A stretch of 64,000 bases of DNA, taken from assembly GCA_018398815.1 (NCBI GenBank), contig CM031626.1:35558482-35622481 (forward strand), given 5' to 3'. The translations under genes and the position numbers were made by a program. Origin of the DNA: Conus ventricosus (lineage: Eukaryota; Mollusca; Gastropoda; Neogastropoda; Conidae). Numbering within the stretch: position 1 is the first letter of the stretch; each line of letters opens with the position of its first letter. The notes beneath the pieces are model-generated. The model was not told the origin of the DNA. It did not search any database and saw only the letters and a list, made by a program, of their open reading frames with translations. Positions 30,765 through 41,446 of the stretch are shown here, piece by piece.

Positions 30765-31682
30765 GTGTACTCATGTAATGTTCTCTTCACCACTCGCTCC
30801 AGGCCATGTTCTCTTCACCACTCGCTCCAGGCCATATGTTCTCTTCACCACTCGCTCCAGGCCATATGTTCTCTTCACCACTCGCTCCAGGCCATATGTT
30901 CTCTTCACCACTCGCTCCAGGCCATATGTTCTCTTCACCACTCGCTCCAGGCCATATGTGGATGATGTGTTGATGAAAACCAACCAGTGTACTCATGTAA
31001 TGTTCTCTTCACCACTCGCTCCAGGCCATATGTTCTCTTCACCACTCGCTCCAGGCCATATGTTCTCTTCACCACTCGCTCCAGGCCATATGTTCTCTTC
31101 ACCACTCGCTCCAGGCCATATGTTCTCTTCACCACTCGCTCCAGGCCATATGTTCTCTTCACCACTCGCTCCAGGCCATATGTTCTCTTCACCACTCGCT
31201 CCAGGCCATATGTGGATGATGTGTTGATGAAAACCAACCAGTGTACTCATGTAATGTTCTCTTCACCACTCGCTCCAGGCCATATGTGGATGATGTGTTG
31301 ATGAAAACCAACCAGTGTACTCATGTAATGTTCTCTTCACCACTCGCTCCAGGCCATATGTGGATGATGTGTTGATGAAAACCAACCAGTGTACTCATGT
31401 AATGTTCTCTTCACCACTCGCTCCAGGCCATATGTGGATGATGTGTTGATGAAAACCAACCAGTGTACTCATGTAATGTTCTCTTCACCACTCGCTCCAG
31501 GCCATATGTGGATGATGTGTTGATGAAAACCAACCAGTGTACTCATGTAATGTTCTCTTCACCACTCGCTCCAGGCCATATGTGGATGATGTGTTGATGA
31601 AAACCAACCAGTGTACTCATGTAATGTTCTCTTCACCACTCGCTCCAGGCCATATGTGGATGATGCGTTGATGAAAACCAAC
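30765..31682. repeat. Nested tandem array: 74-bp units with internal 30-bp expansion
   Basis: The 74-bp unit starts GTGTACTCATGTAATG, contains TTCTCTTCACCACTCGCTCC and ends GATGAAAACCAACCA. In the first unit the inner 30-bp segment (TGTTCTCTTCACCACTCGCT plus CCAGGCCATA) is repeated 6 times, in the second 7 times, and in the later units (from 31241, about six) once. The 30-bp unit is divisible by three and creates spurious ORFs. The last copy abuts an integrase fragment at 31683. Confidence 0.95.
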
Positions 31683-33235
31683 CTATTTAGCAACCTCTGC
31701 AAACTCAATTCTTGAATGGGGGAACAAATATTGCTTTTTGCTTCTCTCAGAATATTTTGTCTGGCAAAAAATGGCATCAAGCAGAGGGAACAAATCTGTG
31801 CATGAAGACAGTGAGGACATAACTTCAGCATCTGGGTAATGGCTGTATTCATCAATGACAACCATGAAACAGTGGCTTAAGTAAAATGATCCACAAAAGT
31901 CCACAGGGACATTGTGCCAGGATTCTAGAGGAAGAGCAGCAAGGATGACTTCACGTTTAGTACCTCCCAGGCAGAAGGCCTAGCATGGAATACATATGTT
32001 GACCGTGTCTTGGACAAGTCGTTCAATGCCTGGAAAACGCATCATTTCCTGCATGAGTTCTTGTGTCTTGGCAATACCTGACGACCTTGATGGGCAACGT
32101 TAACAACTTCCCACTGAAGATTGTCAGGTATCATCAGATAATGTCTCGGAACTAAACCATTATGTACAGGTAGCTCATCTTCGAACTGCACAAGATCCAT
32201 AACATTCTTGTCTGACCATTCCTCTCCGTGTACAGCAGATCTCAGCTTATGGAGTCCCATTTCTTGTTGAGTAGCAGCTGCCAACTCTCCTGTGTTCATT
32301 CATTTGCGAACGACGTTGCGCTTTACATAGTTGATGCAAGCTTCATCAGTGTCTCGAGTAAGAACAGCGTGTGGGTGAGGACTGACGTAATCATCTGGGT
32401 TCAGGTCATCCTTCCCTGGACAACAGGTGATCTGATATGGCAGTAGATGCAGCTGCGACCTTTGAATGCCTGCTGTGGTAGGCTTGTGACCAAAATCAGA
32501 TTAATGAGGATTTTAGTGATCCACAAAAGTAGTGTGAAGTTGAATCCGCCATGACGGCAAAGAGGAAACTGCCCTGTACCTCCCTCCCCCCTCCTGAAAA
32601 AAAAGAAGAGTATTTCATTTTCAGTCTGAATGTGTTGTTACCCCATTAGGATCAGCGCACGAACTGCAGAGCAGATCAGGTTTTGCTGTTGGGTCAGAAT
32701 GGTTGTCACTAGCCTGACTCGGTTGGCACTAATCATGATCTCAAATTCTGCACTGGGATGGAAGTAGACAATTACACGAGCACCAGTAAAAAAAAGTCTG
32801 TTTCAATTCGCTGATGGCTTGTTCTTCAGTGTTTGACAATTTCCATCGCATGTTTTTCTTTTCCAAGTTTTGCAAAGGCCTTGTAATTGTGGCATACTCG
32901 GAAATTAAACGTGACATTTACTGTGCCATTCGAAGAAAGCCTTGAACTAAATGAGCTTTGCGGTAGCTGGTGCGTTTGTGATTATTTGAGCATTCTCTGG
33001 ATCAGGAGATACACCGTTTGCACAAAACAAATCTTAAAAGTTCATCCATAGAAAAGTCGCTCTTGCCATATTTCACTGTTGCACCTTTGTCCTGAAATCT
33101 CCGTAAGATCTGTTCATGGACAATGAAATCAACGGACCCAGTCCTCATAGCTCTACTACATTGAAGAAGAATAGAGATGACATTTTGAACAAAAATGGTT
33201 AAAAAAAAAGAAGAAAAAAAAGAGTAAACATTTAT
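31683..33235 (-). pseudogene. Ty3/Gypsy pol fragment: RT end, RNase H, integrase
   Basis: The minus strand gives, in order, the RT thumb end (ILRRFQDKGATVKYGKSDFS, about 33140-33050), an RNase H-like stretch (TRPLQNLEKKNMRWKLSNTE then VYFHPSAEFEIMISANRV, about 32890-32740), an integrase zinc-binding region (HNGLVPRHYLMIPDNL, RFPGIERLVQDTV, ICIPC; about 32190-31985) and the integrase core (VPVDFCGSFYLSHCFMVVID then EYSHYPDAEVMSS; about 31905-31820). The order RT, RNase H, integrase is the usual Ty3/Gypsy order. Several frameshifts and stops (for example a TAG after ICIPC) make it a dead fragment. The integrase ends at the tandem array at 31682. The RNase H first Asp appears replaced (SANRV where DAS is usual). 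Confidence 0.75.
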
Positions 33236-33470
33236 ATTGACGCAGTCCGACATGAGTGTAACAAGTCTTCCAGTGACTTAGACAGGTGACAGACATCATT
33301 CAAATCCACCTTTCCGGAGATCGTTGATCCATTTTGTGTGCTACTAAATCGTCAAGCGTTGAGGATGGGTGTTTTGTTCTCGTGAGATCGCTTTGACTGG
33401 TATACACATGTTTATACACATGTGTGCTGAATTGTTCTTTACTGGAACCCAACGTAATAGGACTAATGCA
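33236..33470. other. Short unannotated stretch
   Basis: Nothing recognisable between the pol fragment and the microsatellites. Confidence 0.5.
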
Positions 33471-33475
33471 TGACC

Positions 33476-33534
33476 TCTCTCTGTCTCTCTCTGTCTCTCT
33501 CTCCTTCTCTCTCTCCTCTCTCTCTCTGTCTCTC

Positions 33535-33624
<90 letters not shown>
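33476..33624. repeat. (CT)n then (TA)n microsatellite
   Basis: (CT)n with CTGT interruptions to about 33594, then (TA)n to 33624. Confidence 0.97.
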
Positions 33625-33630
<6 letters not shown>

Positions 33631-33685
33631 CATACAAACATACATACACATACATATAATTTCATACATGAGTACATTTTAATGT

Positions 33686-33892
33686 AGATAGGTAGATGGA
33701 TAGAAAGATCGATAGAAAGATCGATAGAAAGATCGATCGATAGAAAGATCGATCGATCGATCGAAAGAGCGATCGATCGATCGAAAGAGCGATCGATCGA
33801 TCGAAAGAGCGATCGATCGATCGAAAGATCGATCGATCGATCGATAGATAGATAGATAAATAGATCGATCGATAGATAGATAGAAAGATATA
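33686..33892. repeat. GATA/GATC tetranucleotide array
   Basis: GATAGAAAGATC units grade into (GATC)n with GAAAGAGC punctuation about every 24 bp, then back to (GATA)n. Confidence 0.95.
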
Positions 33893-33958
33893 AACACGTT
33901 TACATCGAAGGCGTCAGCACGTGCGCAAAAGTGTTTGCTTAGAGTCGTTTGTCATTGG

Positions 33959-34365
33959 GAGGAATTTTCAGATGAATGTGGGTAGCTCTCAATGTGGGTA
34001 GCTCTATTGGACTTATGAATTTTCAGATGAATCAATGTGGGTAGCTCTATTGGACTTATGAATTTTCAGATGAATCAGTGTGGGTAGCTCTATATTATAC
34101 TTATGAATTTTCAGATGAATCAATGTGGGTAGCTCTATTGGGACTTATGAATTTTCAGATGAATCAATGTGGGTAGCTCTATTGGACTTATGAATTTTCA
34201 GATGAATCAATGTGGGTAGCTCTATTGGACTTATGAATTTTCAGATGAATCAATGTGGGTAGCTCTATTGGACTTATGAATTTTCAGATGAATCAATGTG
34301 GGTAGCTCTATTGGACTTATGCCGTGATCGTGGGAAGTACAATGCCATCAAGAAGTGTGGTTAAC
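33959..34365. repeat. 43-bp tandem repeat, about 8 copies
   Basis: Unit: AATTTTCAGATGAATCAATG plus TGGGTAGCTCTATTGGACTT ATG. The last copies join to GCCGTGATCGTGGGAAGTAC blocks, present twice (about 34321-34445). Confidence 0.93.
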
Positions 34366-34435
34366 GATGAGTCAGTGTGGGTAGCTCTATTGGACTTATG
34401 CCGTGATCGTGGGAAGTACAATGCCATCAAGAAGT

Positions 34436-34670
34436 GTGGTTAACCCTGTTGGGGTTAAGCAGTGACTTTGGGAAGGGCTTGGCCAACACGTGGTGTGGTT
34501 AACCCTGTTGGCGTTAAGCAGTGACTTTGGGAAGGACTTGGCCAACATGTGGTGTGGTTAACCCTGTTGGCGTTAAGCAGTGACTTTAGGAAGGGCTTGG
34601 CCAACATGCGGTGTGGTTAACCCTGTTGGAGTTAAGCAGTGACTTTGGGAAGGACTAGCATCACGAAGTG
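34436..34670. repeat. 59-bp tandem repeat, about 3.7 copies
   Basis: Copies start GTGGTTAACCCTGTTGG at 34436, 34495, 34554 and 34613; the motif GTTAAGCAGTGACTTTGGGA recurs. Confidence 0.93.
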
Positions 34671-34945
34671 TAGGTAACCCTTTCAAACCTACTCGCTGAC
34701 TGTGGGAAGTATAGTCCCGTCAAGAGGCGTGGCTGACTCCGTTGGACCAAAGCAGTGACAGAGGGAAGGACTAAACAATCTAAAAGTGTAAAAAAAAAAG
34801 GCAGCCCACGATTCTTAACTGTCCGTTTACGTATAGTTAATGTGCAGACCAGCAAGTTAAAAAAAGCAGTATATATGATCATGGTGACATGGGAAAAGTG
34901 AGTGGACGGCGTTGTTCTTGGCTTGGCCCTCTCCTGGTTCTTCTG

Positions 34946-35237
34946 GTGCAGTCTTCTCCAACACTGATATAGTGACGTTAAGACCAGCTCTGGAATGTAC
35001 CCCGTCCCAGAGAAAAGGGTGCAGTCTTCTCCAACACTGATATAGTGACGTTAAGACCAGCTCTGGAATGTACCCCGTCCCAGAGAAAAGGGTGCAGTCT
35101 TCTCCAACACTGATATAGTGACGTTAAGACCAGCTCTGGAATGTACCCCGTCCCAGAGAAAAGGGTGCAGTCTTCTCCAACACTGATATGGTGACGTTAA
35201 GACCAGCTCTGGAATGTACCCCGTCCCAGAGAAAAGA
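34946..35237. repeat. 73-bp tandem repeat, 4 copies
   Basis: Copies start GTGCAGTCTTCTCCAACACT at 34946, 35019, 35092 and 35165, nearly identical. Confidence 0.96.
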
Positions 35238-35239
35238 CA

Positions 35240-35597
35240 GCATATGACGAACTCAGTTCAAATGAGAATCCGCAAATTCCCAGGAAAAATATGGAGAGAC
35301 GCAGTATCCGCAGCCAAAGCGCCTGCAAGTAACCCTCAAAGGAAGGAAAAGAGGCATCTGTCATGTAGAGAATGATTCTATGCAGGGAGTACTGATGATT
35401 TCAAGACAGACCAACCTGTAACTGCAGAGGAGGAGTGAAATGCTGTCACAGAGCCACTGGAGATGAAGAATGATGACCTGGATCAAAACAATGATGAGGC
35501 GTGGACAGAGCTAAAATGTGTACATGTAATGAGAACAGTTGCCAGACTTCATTACTACCAGGCTAGAATTATATCAGGAGACAGCATTTGACTGAAC
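35240..35597. other. No recognisable features
   Basis: Short frames without domains; the host side of the hairpin miniature insertion. Confidence 0.5.
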
Positions 35598-35784
35598 ACA
35601 CCCTCTGAAGATCTAGTTGCAAAGCGAGACGACTGCAGGCGGAAATCTAAACAAATCTTAAATAAATGTTAGCGAACCGCCCAGAGAACGTGGACAAACG
35701 AGTCACAAGACAAAACTTGTCTTGTGACTCGTTTGTCCACGTTCTCTTGGCGGTTCGCTAACATTTATTTAACACCCTCTGAAG
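35598..35784. mobile_element. Miniature hairpin element with 13-bp TSD
   Basis: The element proper is about 35611-35771, flanked by ACACCCTCTGAAG at 35598-35610 and 35772-35784. It starts with the same one-sided tail (CTAGTTGCAAAGCGAGACGA, CTGCAGGCGG) and the same arm end (AAATGTTAGCGAACCGCCCA, GAACGTGGACAAACGAGTCA) as the 1.4 kb element at 12262-13644. It then turns directly into the inverted copy at about 35716 with almost no loop. It keeps only the outer 60-65 bp of each arm and lacks the hammerhead motif. Confidence 0.85.
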
Positions 35785-36074
35785 TGAATGCCAGATTCTC
35801 CTGCGATTGGGTTTTACGTGCAAAACGACATGTGATATAGGAGCATTCCTGAAAGTTGTTATAGAAGCTATTGTATTTCTGTTGATGATGTCATTCATTG
35901 GGATTTTTTGCGGAAGGCTTTCTCGTGCATTGTTTGCAATAAAGTACACAGAGCTGCCAAAAGTGGGAGACTGCAAAGTGGGTAGCAACAAAGGCCATAA
36001 AGGAGAATATCAAATGGGACTCAAACAAAATTAACCTTAATAATAAGAATCTAAATCCTCTCTTCCCGTCTCTG

Positions 36075-36142
36075 TCTCTATGCCTGCCTGCCTGCCTGCC
36101 TGCTGCTGCCTGCCTGCCTCTCTCTCTCTCTCTCTCTCTCTC

Positions 36143-36187
<45 letters not shown>
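36075..36187. repeat. (CCTG)n and (CT)n microsatellite
   Basis: CCTGCCTG repeats, then (CT)n to about 36187, directly upstream of the LINE B 5' end. Confidence 0.95.
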
Positions 36188-36189
<2 letters not shown>

Positions 36190-36191
<2 letters not shown>

Positions 36192-36955
36192 CCCCTCTCT
36201 TGGGGATCTTGAACTGCGTTTCAGTCGAGCAGTCGCGCATTGTATCGCGCTGCAGTTATCTTCATTTTTTGACGGACTTGCGCACAAATCCTTCCTCAAC
36301 TCTTGCCAGTACCACATTAGGTACCATGCCATCAGCAACACTCGGTTTTAGAGCGAGTTGGGGCACCTTTGTCCACATTTACATCGCTTTCATGTCGAAG
36401 CCAGCCAGGAAGAAGACGGCCATGCGGATCGCCATGCTGTCACCACGAACGGAGGACAGACGGTGTAGCCTTAGGCCTGCTCCTAACGCTAATTTTCTGG
36501 GGCGTCCATCTACGCTGTGGAGAGGTGGAGCAGAATCCAGGACCCAGGACCCAGGACGGGCTGCTTGAAGCTGGCCCGGCTCAGCAGCTCAGGACGCAGG
36601 GTCAGCGTGGACAAGTCTGGAGCTTCGCCGGTGGACAGTGGACGACCGACACCCTCCTCTCCTCAAAAACCCCACCAACGCTGACATCAGGGGCATCATC
36701 CAGGACATGGCTTTCAGGATGGACAGTCGCTTTGCGGAGGTGAAAGAAGATCTGCACGTCCTACAGGAGGAGTACGGGGCCATGTAAGAGGAGTTGAGGG
36801 CATTACGAGGTGAAGTCAAGGGTCTGCGTCAGCAGAACAACGACTTACAGAGGAGGAACGAGGACCTGACGAGGAGGCTGGACGTTTTGGGAGAGGAAGA
36901 AGGATGACCTTGAGGGACGGCCCCAAACGCAACAACCTCATCTTTTAGGGCCCTA
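36190..36955 (+). pseudogene. LINE B 5' part: 2A leader and ORF1 N-terminal coiled coil
   Basis: After a short 5' UTR a plus-strand frame from ATG 36326 reads MPSATLGFRASWGTF and FMSKPARKKTAMRI; near 36460 the reading moves to another frame with GVALGLLLTLIFWGVHLR then CGEVEQNPGP. This is again a hydrophobic leader plus a 2A motif. A further shift leads to a long coiled coil (FRMDSRFAEVKEDLHVLQEE, LRQQNNDLQRRNEDLTRRLD) with one in-frame TAA at 36785, and then RNNLIF near 36930, the start of the ORF1 RNA-binding domain (compare RRNNLRFFNV in LINE A). The LTR element begins at 36956. ORF1 resumes at 46828, so the two parts were one gene before insertion. Confidence 0.75.
36522..36545 (+). promoter_or_regulatory. 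Second 2A motif (EVEQNPGP) in LINE B ORF1
   Basis: CGEVEQNPGP matches the 2A signature with Glu in place of the usual Asp at the first acidic position. The hydrophobic stretch ALGLLLTLIFWGVHL precedes it. The expected skip is between Gly and the last Pro at 36542/36543. Confidence 0.75.
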
Positions 36956-39340
36956 TGTCAGTACTGGGGGTCCCGACGGTCCGACCACAGGGAGAGTGGA
37001 GTTAGGCACCCATACCACACTCACAACAAAACACAAGGACCCAGGACATACACTCAAAGACAATATTTATTGCACATTACAACACACTCACACTGCGCAC
37101 ACGCACTAAGTGGGGGTGGGGAACACTGGCAGAAGGGAGAGGACAGAGAGAAATGCAGGAGAAAGGAGGGAAAAGAAGAGCGAGATACAGAGAGATTACT
37201 AGATAGGGGCCAAATAAAATAATAAAAGAAAACAATGTTAAGCCCCCCCCCCCCCCCCCGTCCCGGGATGCCCCAAATTACACCTCTATTTTTCCTTAGA
37301 AAGAAAAGAAGAAATAGAGACAAGAGACTATCTAAATATGTTCACATCACAGGGCCTGAATTTTCAGGAAAGGAGAAAAAAAAAAGAAAAAAAATGCAGA
37401 GGAGACAGGGGGGCCCTGGACCACTACCACACCACTCAGACACTTCCAACTAACCACTCATCTTGTGTCATCCAAGTCCAATGATGTCTTGATGGAAGTC
37501 GGGACTTCCAGCCGGCAGTGGAAGCACACAACACCCCTCCTGCCATAGCCTCAGCAGCTCTCCCAGCACCGCGGCCAAGGAGGAGGTAGGCCCGGGAGTT
37601 CCGAGGATACAGCCAGACCGCGAACCCCCGGACAAACAACCAAGCAAGAAAGCAAGCAAGCCCTAAGGCTGGGGTCAGTACCATGCTGGGAATATGATTC
37701 CAGTTTGGTCAGTGTCAGTGGATTGTGGTGGGTTTGGTCGAGGCCAAAGAAAAGAAGAGTGTACGAGGGAGATAAGGGGGAGGAAAGCAGCAGAAGAAGA
37801 ATGAAAAGCAGAAAATGAGGTCCGTCCAATAAGAAAGTAGGCGTCCATCGAAAAATAAAATACTGAGGTAAGGAAAAGAGGGCTTGTATTGGTCAAGTCA
37901 TGTCACACATGATACAGGCCCTAATCTCAATTAACTAAATGTTAATGCAAACCTGATAAATGTGCCATGAGTCAACTATCCTTAATATTTATCCATCTAT
38001 TTTAATCCAAAACTGACATAGGTAGGAACATTTTAGAAAGAATTATGCATTGAATCGACAGGTGATTGAGCAACCACTGGCAAACTTCCTTTAAATTAAA
38101 AAAAAAACACTAAATATTTCGAACCATCACCCGTAGGCATTTTGCTATTTTATATATAAAATGAATTATGCTATAATGAACGCTCACCCGGCAAACATGC
38201 ACACAAGTATTTATGCATTAAACGAAGAACGAAAACATGGGGAGGAGAAAACAATGACTGGAAAAAGAGGGTGGATGAGTGTCCCACACCCACCCCGGTA
38301 ATTTGCCTCGACCAACACACCGCGGTTCGCCTCATGAGTCAAAATTTACTCTCCAACAAAATAAAACAGGCTCTTAGTCTCCATCAAAAAGCAAATAATA
38401 TTGTAAAATTATGAAAGTACGACGGACACTAAATTTCAAGGAAAACTTATTCTTTTGCTCTATGCATGAGTCATACTCGACCGGCAACATCTCGCACTCA
38501 CAAGATTTTTAGCAGGACAACTAAAACAACCCTGCACAAGAAGCAGACGAAAACCAGCAGAACACGCAAATCTTTTAGAGAGAAAACTAACAATAGAAAG
38601 AATTATAACCTCCCTTAGAATTTGGATAAGTACTTTACACGAACCGTGGGAAAAGCACGCGAAGAAGCCTATCTCAAGGAACAAAACGTCACTTACCAAC
38701 AGGCTTTGTGAAAAGCTAGCCGTGTGCTACGCTCTGCTCACTGAAGAACCAGCATCTCCAACACCGGCCTCCCAACTCTCCCGACGAGGAAAAGAATGGT
38801 CGTGAGACCACAGCCCGGCCCTGGTCAGCAGGAAGAGAGCTCCCAAGTCACCAACCACCAAAAACCCTATGCCCAATCCAATGAAGGATAGCACTCTGGG
38901 GTGAGGTGAAGATTCCAATGAAGAAATCAAACAGCAATGAAGCTGAACCCGAAAACGCTACCAGGGAGAAGATATGTCTTCGACTCGAGGCTGGACTTTC
39001 GCAAAGTGCCAAAAAGACGACACCACGACAAAAACGTCAGCTTCGATTCTAGGGTGAGTAAACACGAGAATCTCGAGAAAAAACTGAGGCATGCGTGTCA
39101 GATCTGACACAGCGAGGCCTCGCGGAAACCCGTGGACAGTTACAGGTTAGGAGGAGGATGATGAAAACAGATTATATAGAGGGGGAAGGATGGAGGAAAG
39201 GCTACACTGGAAACAAGAAATAACGAAAACAAGACCCAAAACATATTGCTAGGGTTTCTGTCGTCAGATGGGAAATAAAAACGAACAGGTAGGATCTCCC
39301 CACCTGAATATTACCCCTGGACAAAAACCTGTTCGTGACA
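36956..39340 (-). repeat. 3' LTR of the Gypsy element
   Basis: Direct repeat of 44447-46827 with scattered one-base differences. It includes a poly-C run (37242-37259) and an AT-rich middle. On the element strand the purine-rich GTCGGGGGGTG sits just upstream of its start near 39341-39355, a plausible polypurine tract. No coding content. Confidence 0.85.
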
Positions 39341-39536
39341 ACACCCCCCGACGAAAAAGTCTAGTGCCACTGAGGCATAGACTATTCCAGCCTATGACAG
39401 AAACAGTGAACACTACAATAATGCAAAGAGCGAACCGAGAGGAAAACAGGATGCGACACCAAGTCGCGAAACTATTGGTTACCCATTCAACCATAGCACG
39501 TGAAAGCAGCAATCAAGAACTGGACTCAGGAATTGA

Positions 39537-41446
39537 TCACTCCAGCCGACTCAAGTAATCTGCCTCTACATTGTCCCTTCCCGGAATGTGACGGAACTGA
39601 AAAGCTAAACTCTGAAGCTCCATGCCCAACCATGAGCCTCTTGCTAACAGGGCGGATTCTGTGGAGATACTGGAGGGGATGGTGATCCGACTCCAGGATA
39701 AACTCCTTCCCATACAAATATGGATAGAACCCGTCTGGTAGCCCAGACCACAGCAAGGCATCTTGTTCAATAGTGTGGTATTTTTCTCGGCGCCCATCAA
39801 TTTCTTGCTGGCATAAGCCACTGGGAGAAGACTGTTGCCTTGGTCTTGTAACGCACAGCTCCAAGACCTACGTTGGAAGCATCAGTCCGCAGAACGAAGG
39901 GCTTACTCAGGTCTGTGAGTGCAGAACTGGATGGCTGGTAACTGGCCCTTTCCAGACTGTTGAAGGCTTCAGTGTCCGTGTCACTCACAAAAGGGTTTCC
40001 GGCTTCCGGGCTGAGGTCTTGTCGGTCAGGGGCTTGGCGATATCCGCGAAATGAGGGATGAACTTCCGGTAATAACCGACAAGGCCCAGGAAGGAACGAA
40101 GCTCCTTTTTCGTTTTGGGAGGTTTTGCACTCTCTACACGGTCGACCTTGTCTCGTTCGGTTGGAGGTAGCCTCTCCCGACAACGTGTCCTAAGAACTCG
40201 TTCTCAGCCTCCCTAGCTGGCACTTGGTTGGCCTTGCAGCTAGCTGACACTGTCGGAGACGGGCAAACACGAGCTGAATAATCTCCGCATGTCGATGCCA
40301 ATGTTCTGTTGCCAGCAGAAGGTCATCGATGTAGTTGTGAGCCTCAGGCAGGTTGAGGGGTTGCAGCATCGTCCTCATGATCCTGATGAAGACAGCTCCT
40401 GCCGTCTTGAGTCCGAAAAGGCATGACCTTAAACTGGTACTGTCCCTCTGGAGTGGTAAACGCAGTTTTTTCGCGGTCTGAAGGCTCCATAGGAATTTGC
40501 CAATAGCCTTTGGCGAGATCAATCTTAGAGAAGTACCGAGCCTGAGCCAACTGTGCAAAGATCTTGTCGATCTCAGGCAACGGTTCTGCATCGAATCTCA
40601 AGATCTTGTTCAGCCTCCTGAAGTCTACACAGAACCTCATCCTGCCGTCGGTCTTGCGTATCAGAAGTATGGGGGACGAATAGGGAGAACTGCACCGTTC
40701 TATGACGTCCATCTGCAACATGGAGTGTATCTCTTTCTTAATCACATCCATTTGAGAATGAGGTAGAGGATATTGTTTGACCCTGACGGGATCTTCCTGG
40801 GTTAGATCAAGTGCACAAGTTCCTAAGTTGCACTTCAGCGGGAACGTCCGTAAGGATGTCTTGGTATTCTTACACAGATCCAGCACTTGACTTCGTTGAC
40901 TCTCCAAAAGGTGGTTGGGGATCTTGAACGTCCTCCCATGTCTCTTCTTGTTGAAGAGCCAAACAGGGAATGTCAAACTCAATGGTGGCACCTCTGCAGT
41001 CTCCTCAATCACCATAGGGGTGAAACCAGCCTGGCATTGCTCACGGCGCTCATACTTTTTGAGTAGGTTGGCGTGCACAAACTTGTCCTTCCCGCGCACG
41101 CGTATCACATAATCCCAGTCCCTCACGCGCTTGAGAACTGGGAAGGGACGCAGTGCCTTTGGCACCACTGACTGCATGGCTGTCAGAGTAGGAGTGACCA
41201 ACGGCGATGTACTAGCCCCTTCCGTCGGACGACTCCACAGTGTTCTCCCCAGTCGCCTTAGGCTCTTTCCCCACAAGCAGTCGAACCTTGTTTAGGGTGG
41301 GATCCTTTGTCTGGAGCGACTTGATGGTATCCTGCTCAAGGGTGACCGTCTGCTTCTGAGAAAGGGGTTTTAGTAACGGCTGTAAGCTTCTTTCTCCCTG
41401 GCCTGAGAACGTGTGGTTACAGTCGCAATCACGTCTGGAGTGAGGT
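39537..41446 (-). pseudogene. Gypsy pol: integrase tail remnant, RT and RNase H
   Basis: Read on the minus strand from 41446. First comes VTLEQDTIKSLQTKDPTLNK (about 41345-41290), like the lead-in to an integrase. Then, with the zinc finger and DDE core absent, the integrase-tail-like WDYVIRVRGKDKFVHANLLK (about 41120-41060). RT follows: SSPYSSPILLIRKTDGRMRF (about 40690), RYFSKIDLAKGYWQIPM (about 40530) and the catalytic NYIDDLLLAT (YIDD 40322-40333). RNase H shows VLRTDASNVGLGAV (about 39900) and ends FRHIPGRDNVEADYLSRL with the stop at 39537. Frameshifts occur near 40420, 40190 and 39800. The protein ends after RNase H, leaving only about 200 bp to the LTR, so no integrase lies downstream. 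Confidence 0.85.

Noticed and set aside
33424..33690. Ser/Leu or Arg/Glu repetitive ORFs
   Set aside because: Translations of (CT)n and (TA)n.
37054..37690. ORFs of 60-90 codons in the LTR as accessory genes
   Set aside because: Frames are not conserved between the two LTRs (37.0 and 44.5 kb) because of indels, and have no domains.
36956..39340. Long inverted or direct repeat as segmental duplication
   Set aside because: Its partner at 44.4-46.8 kb flanks gag-pol and both have TGTCA...TGACA ends, so they are LTRs.
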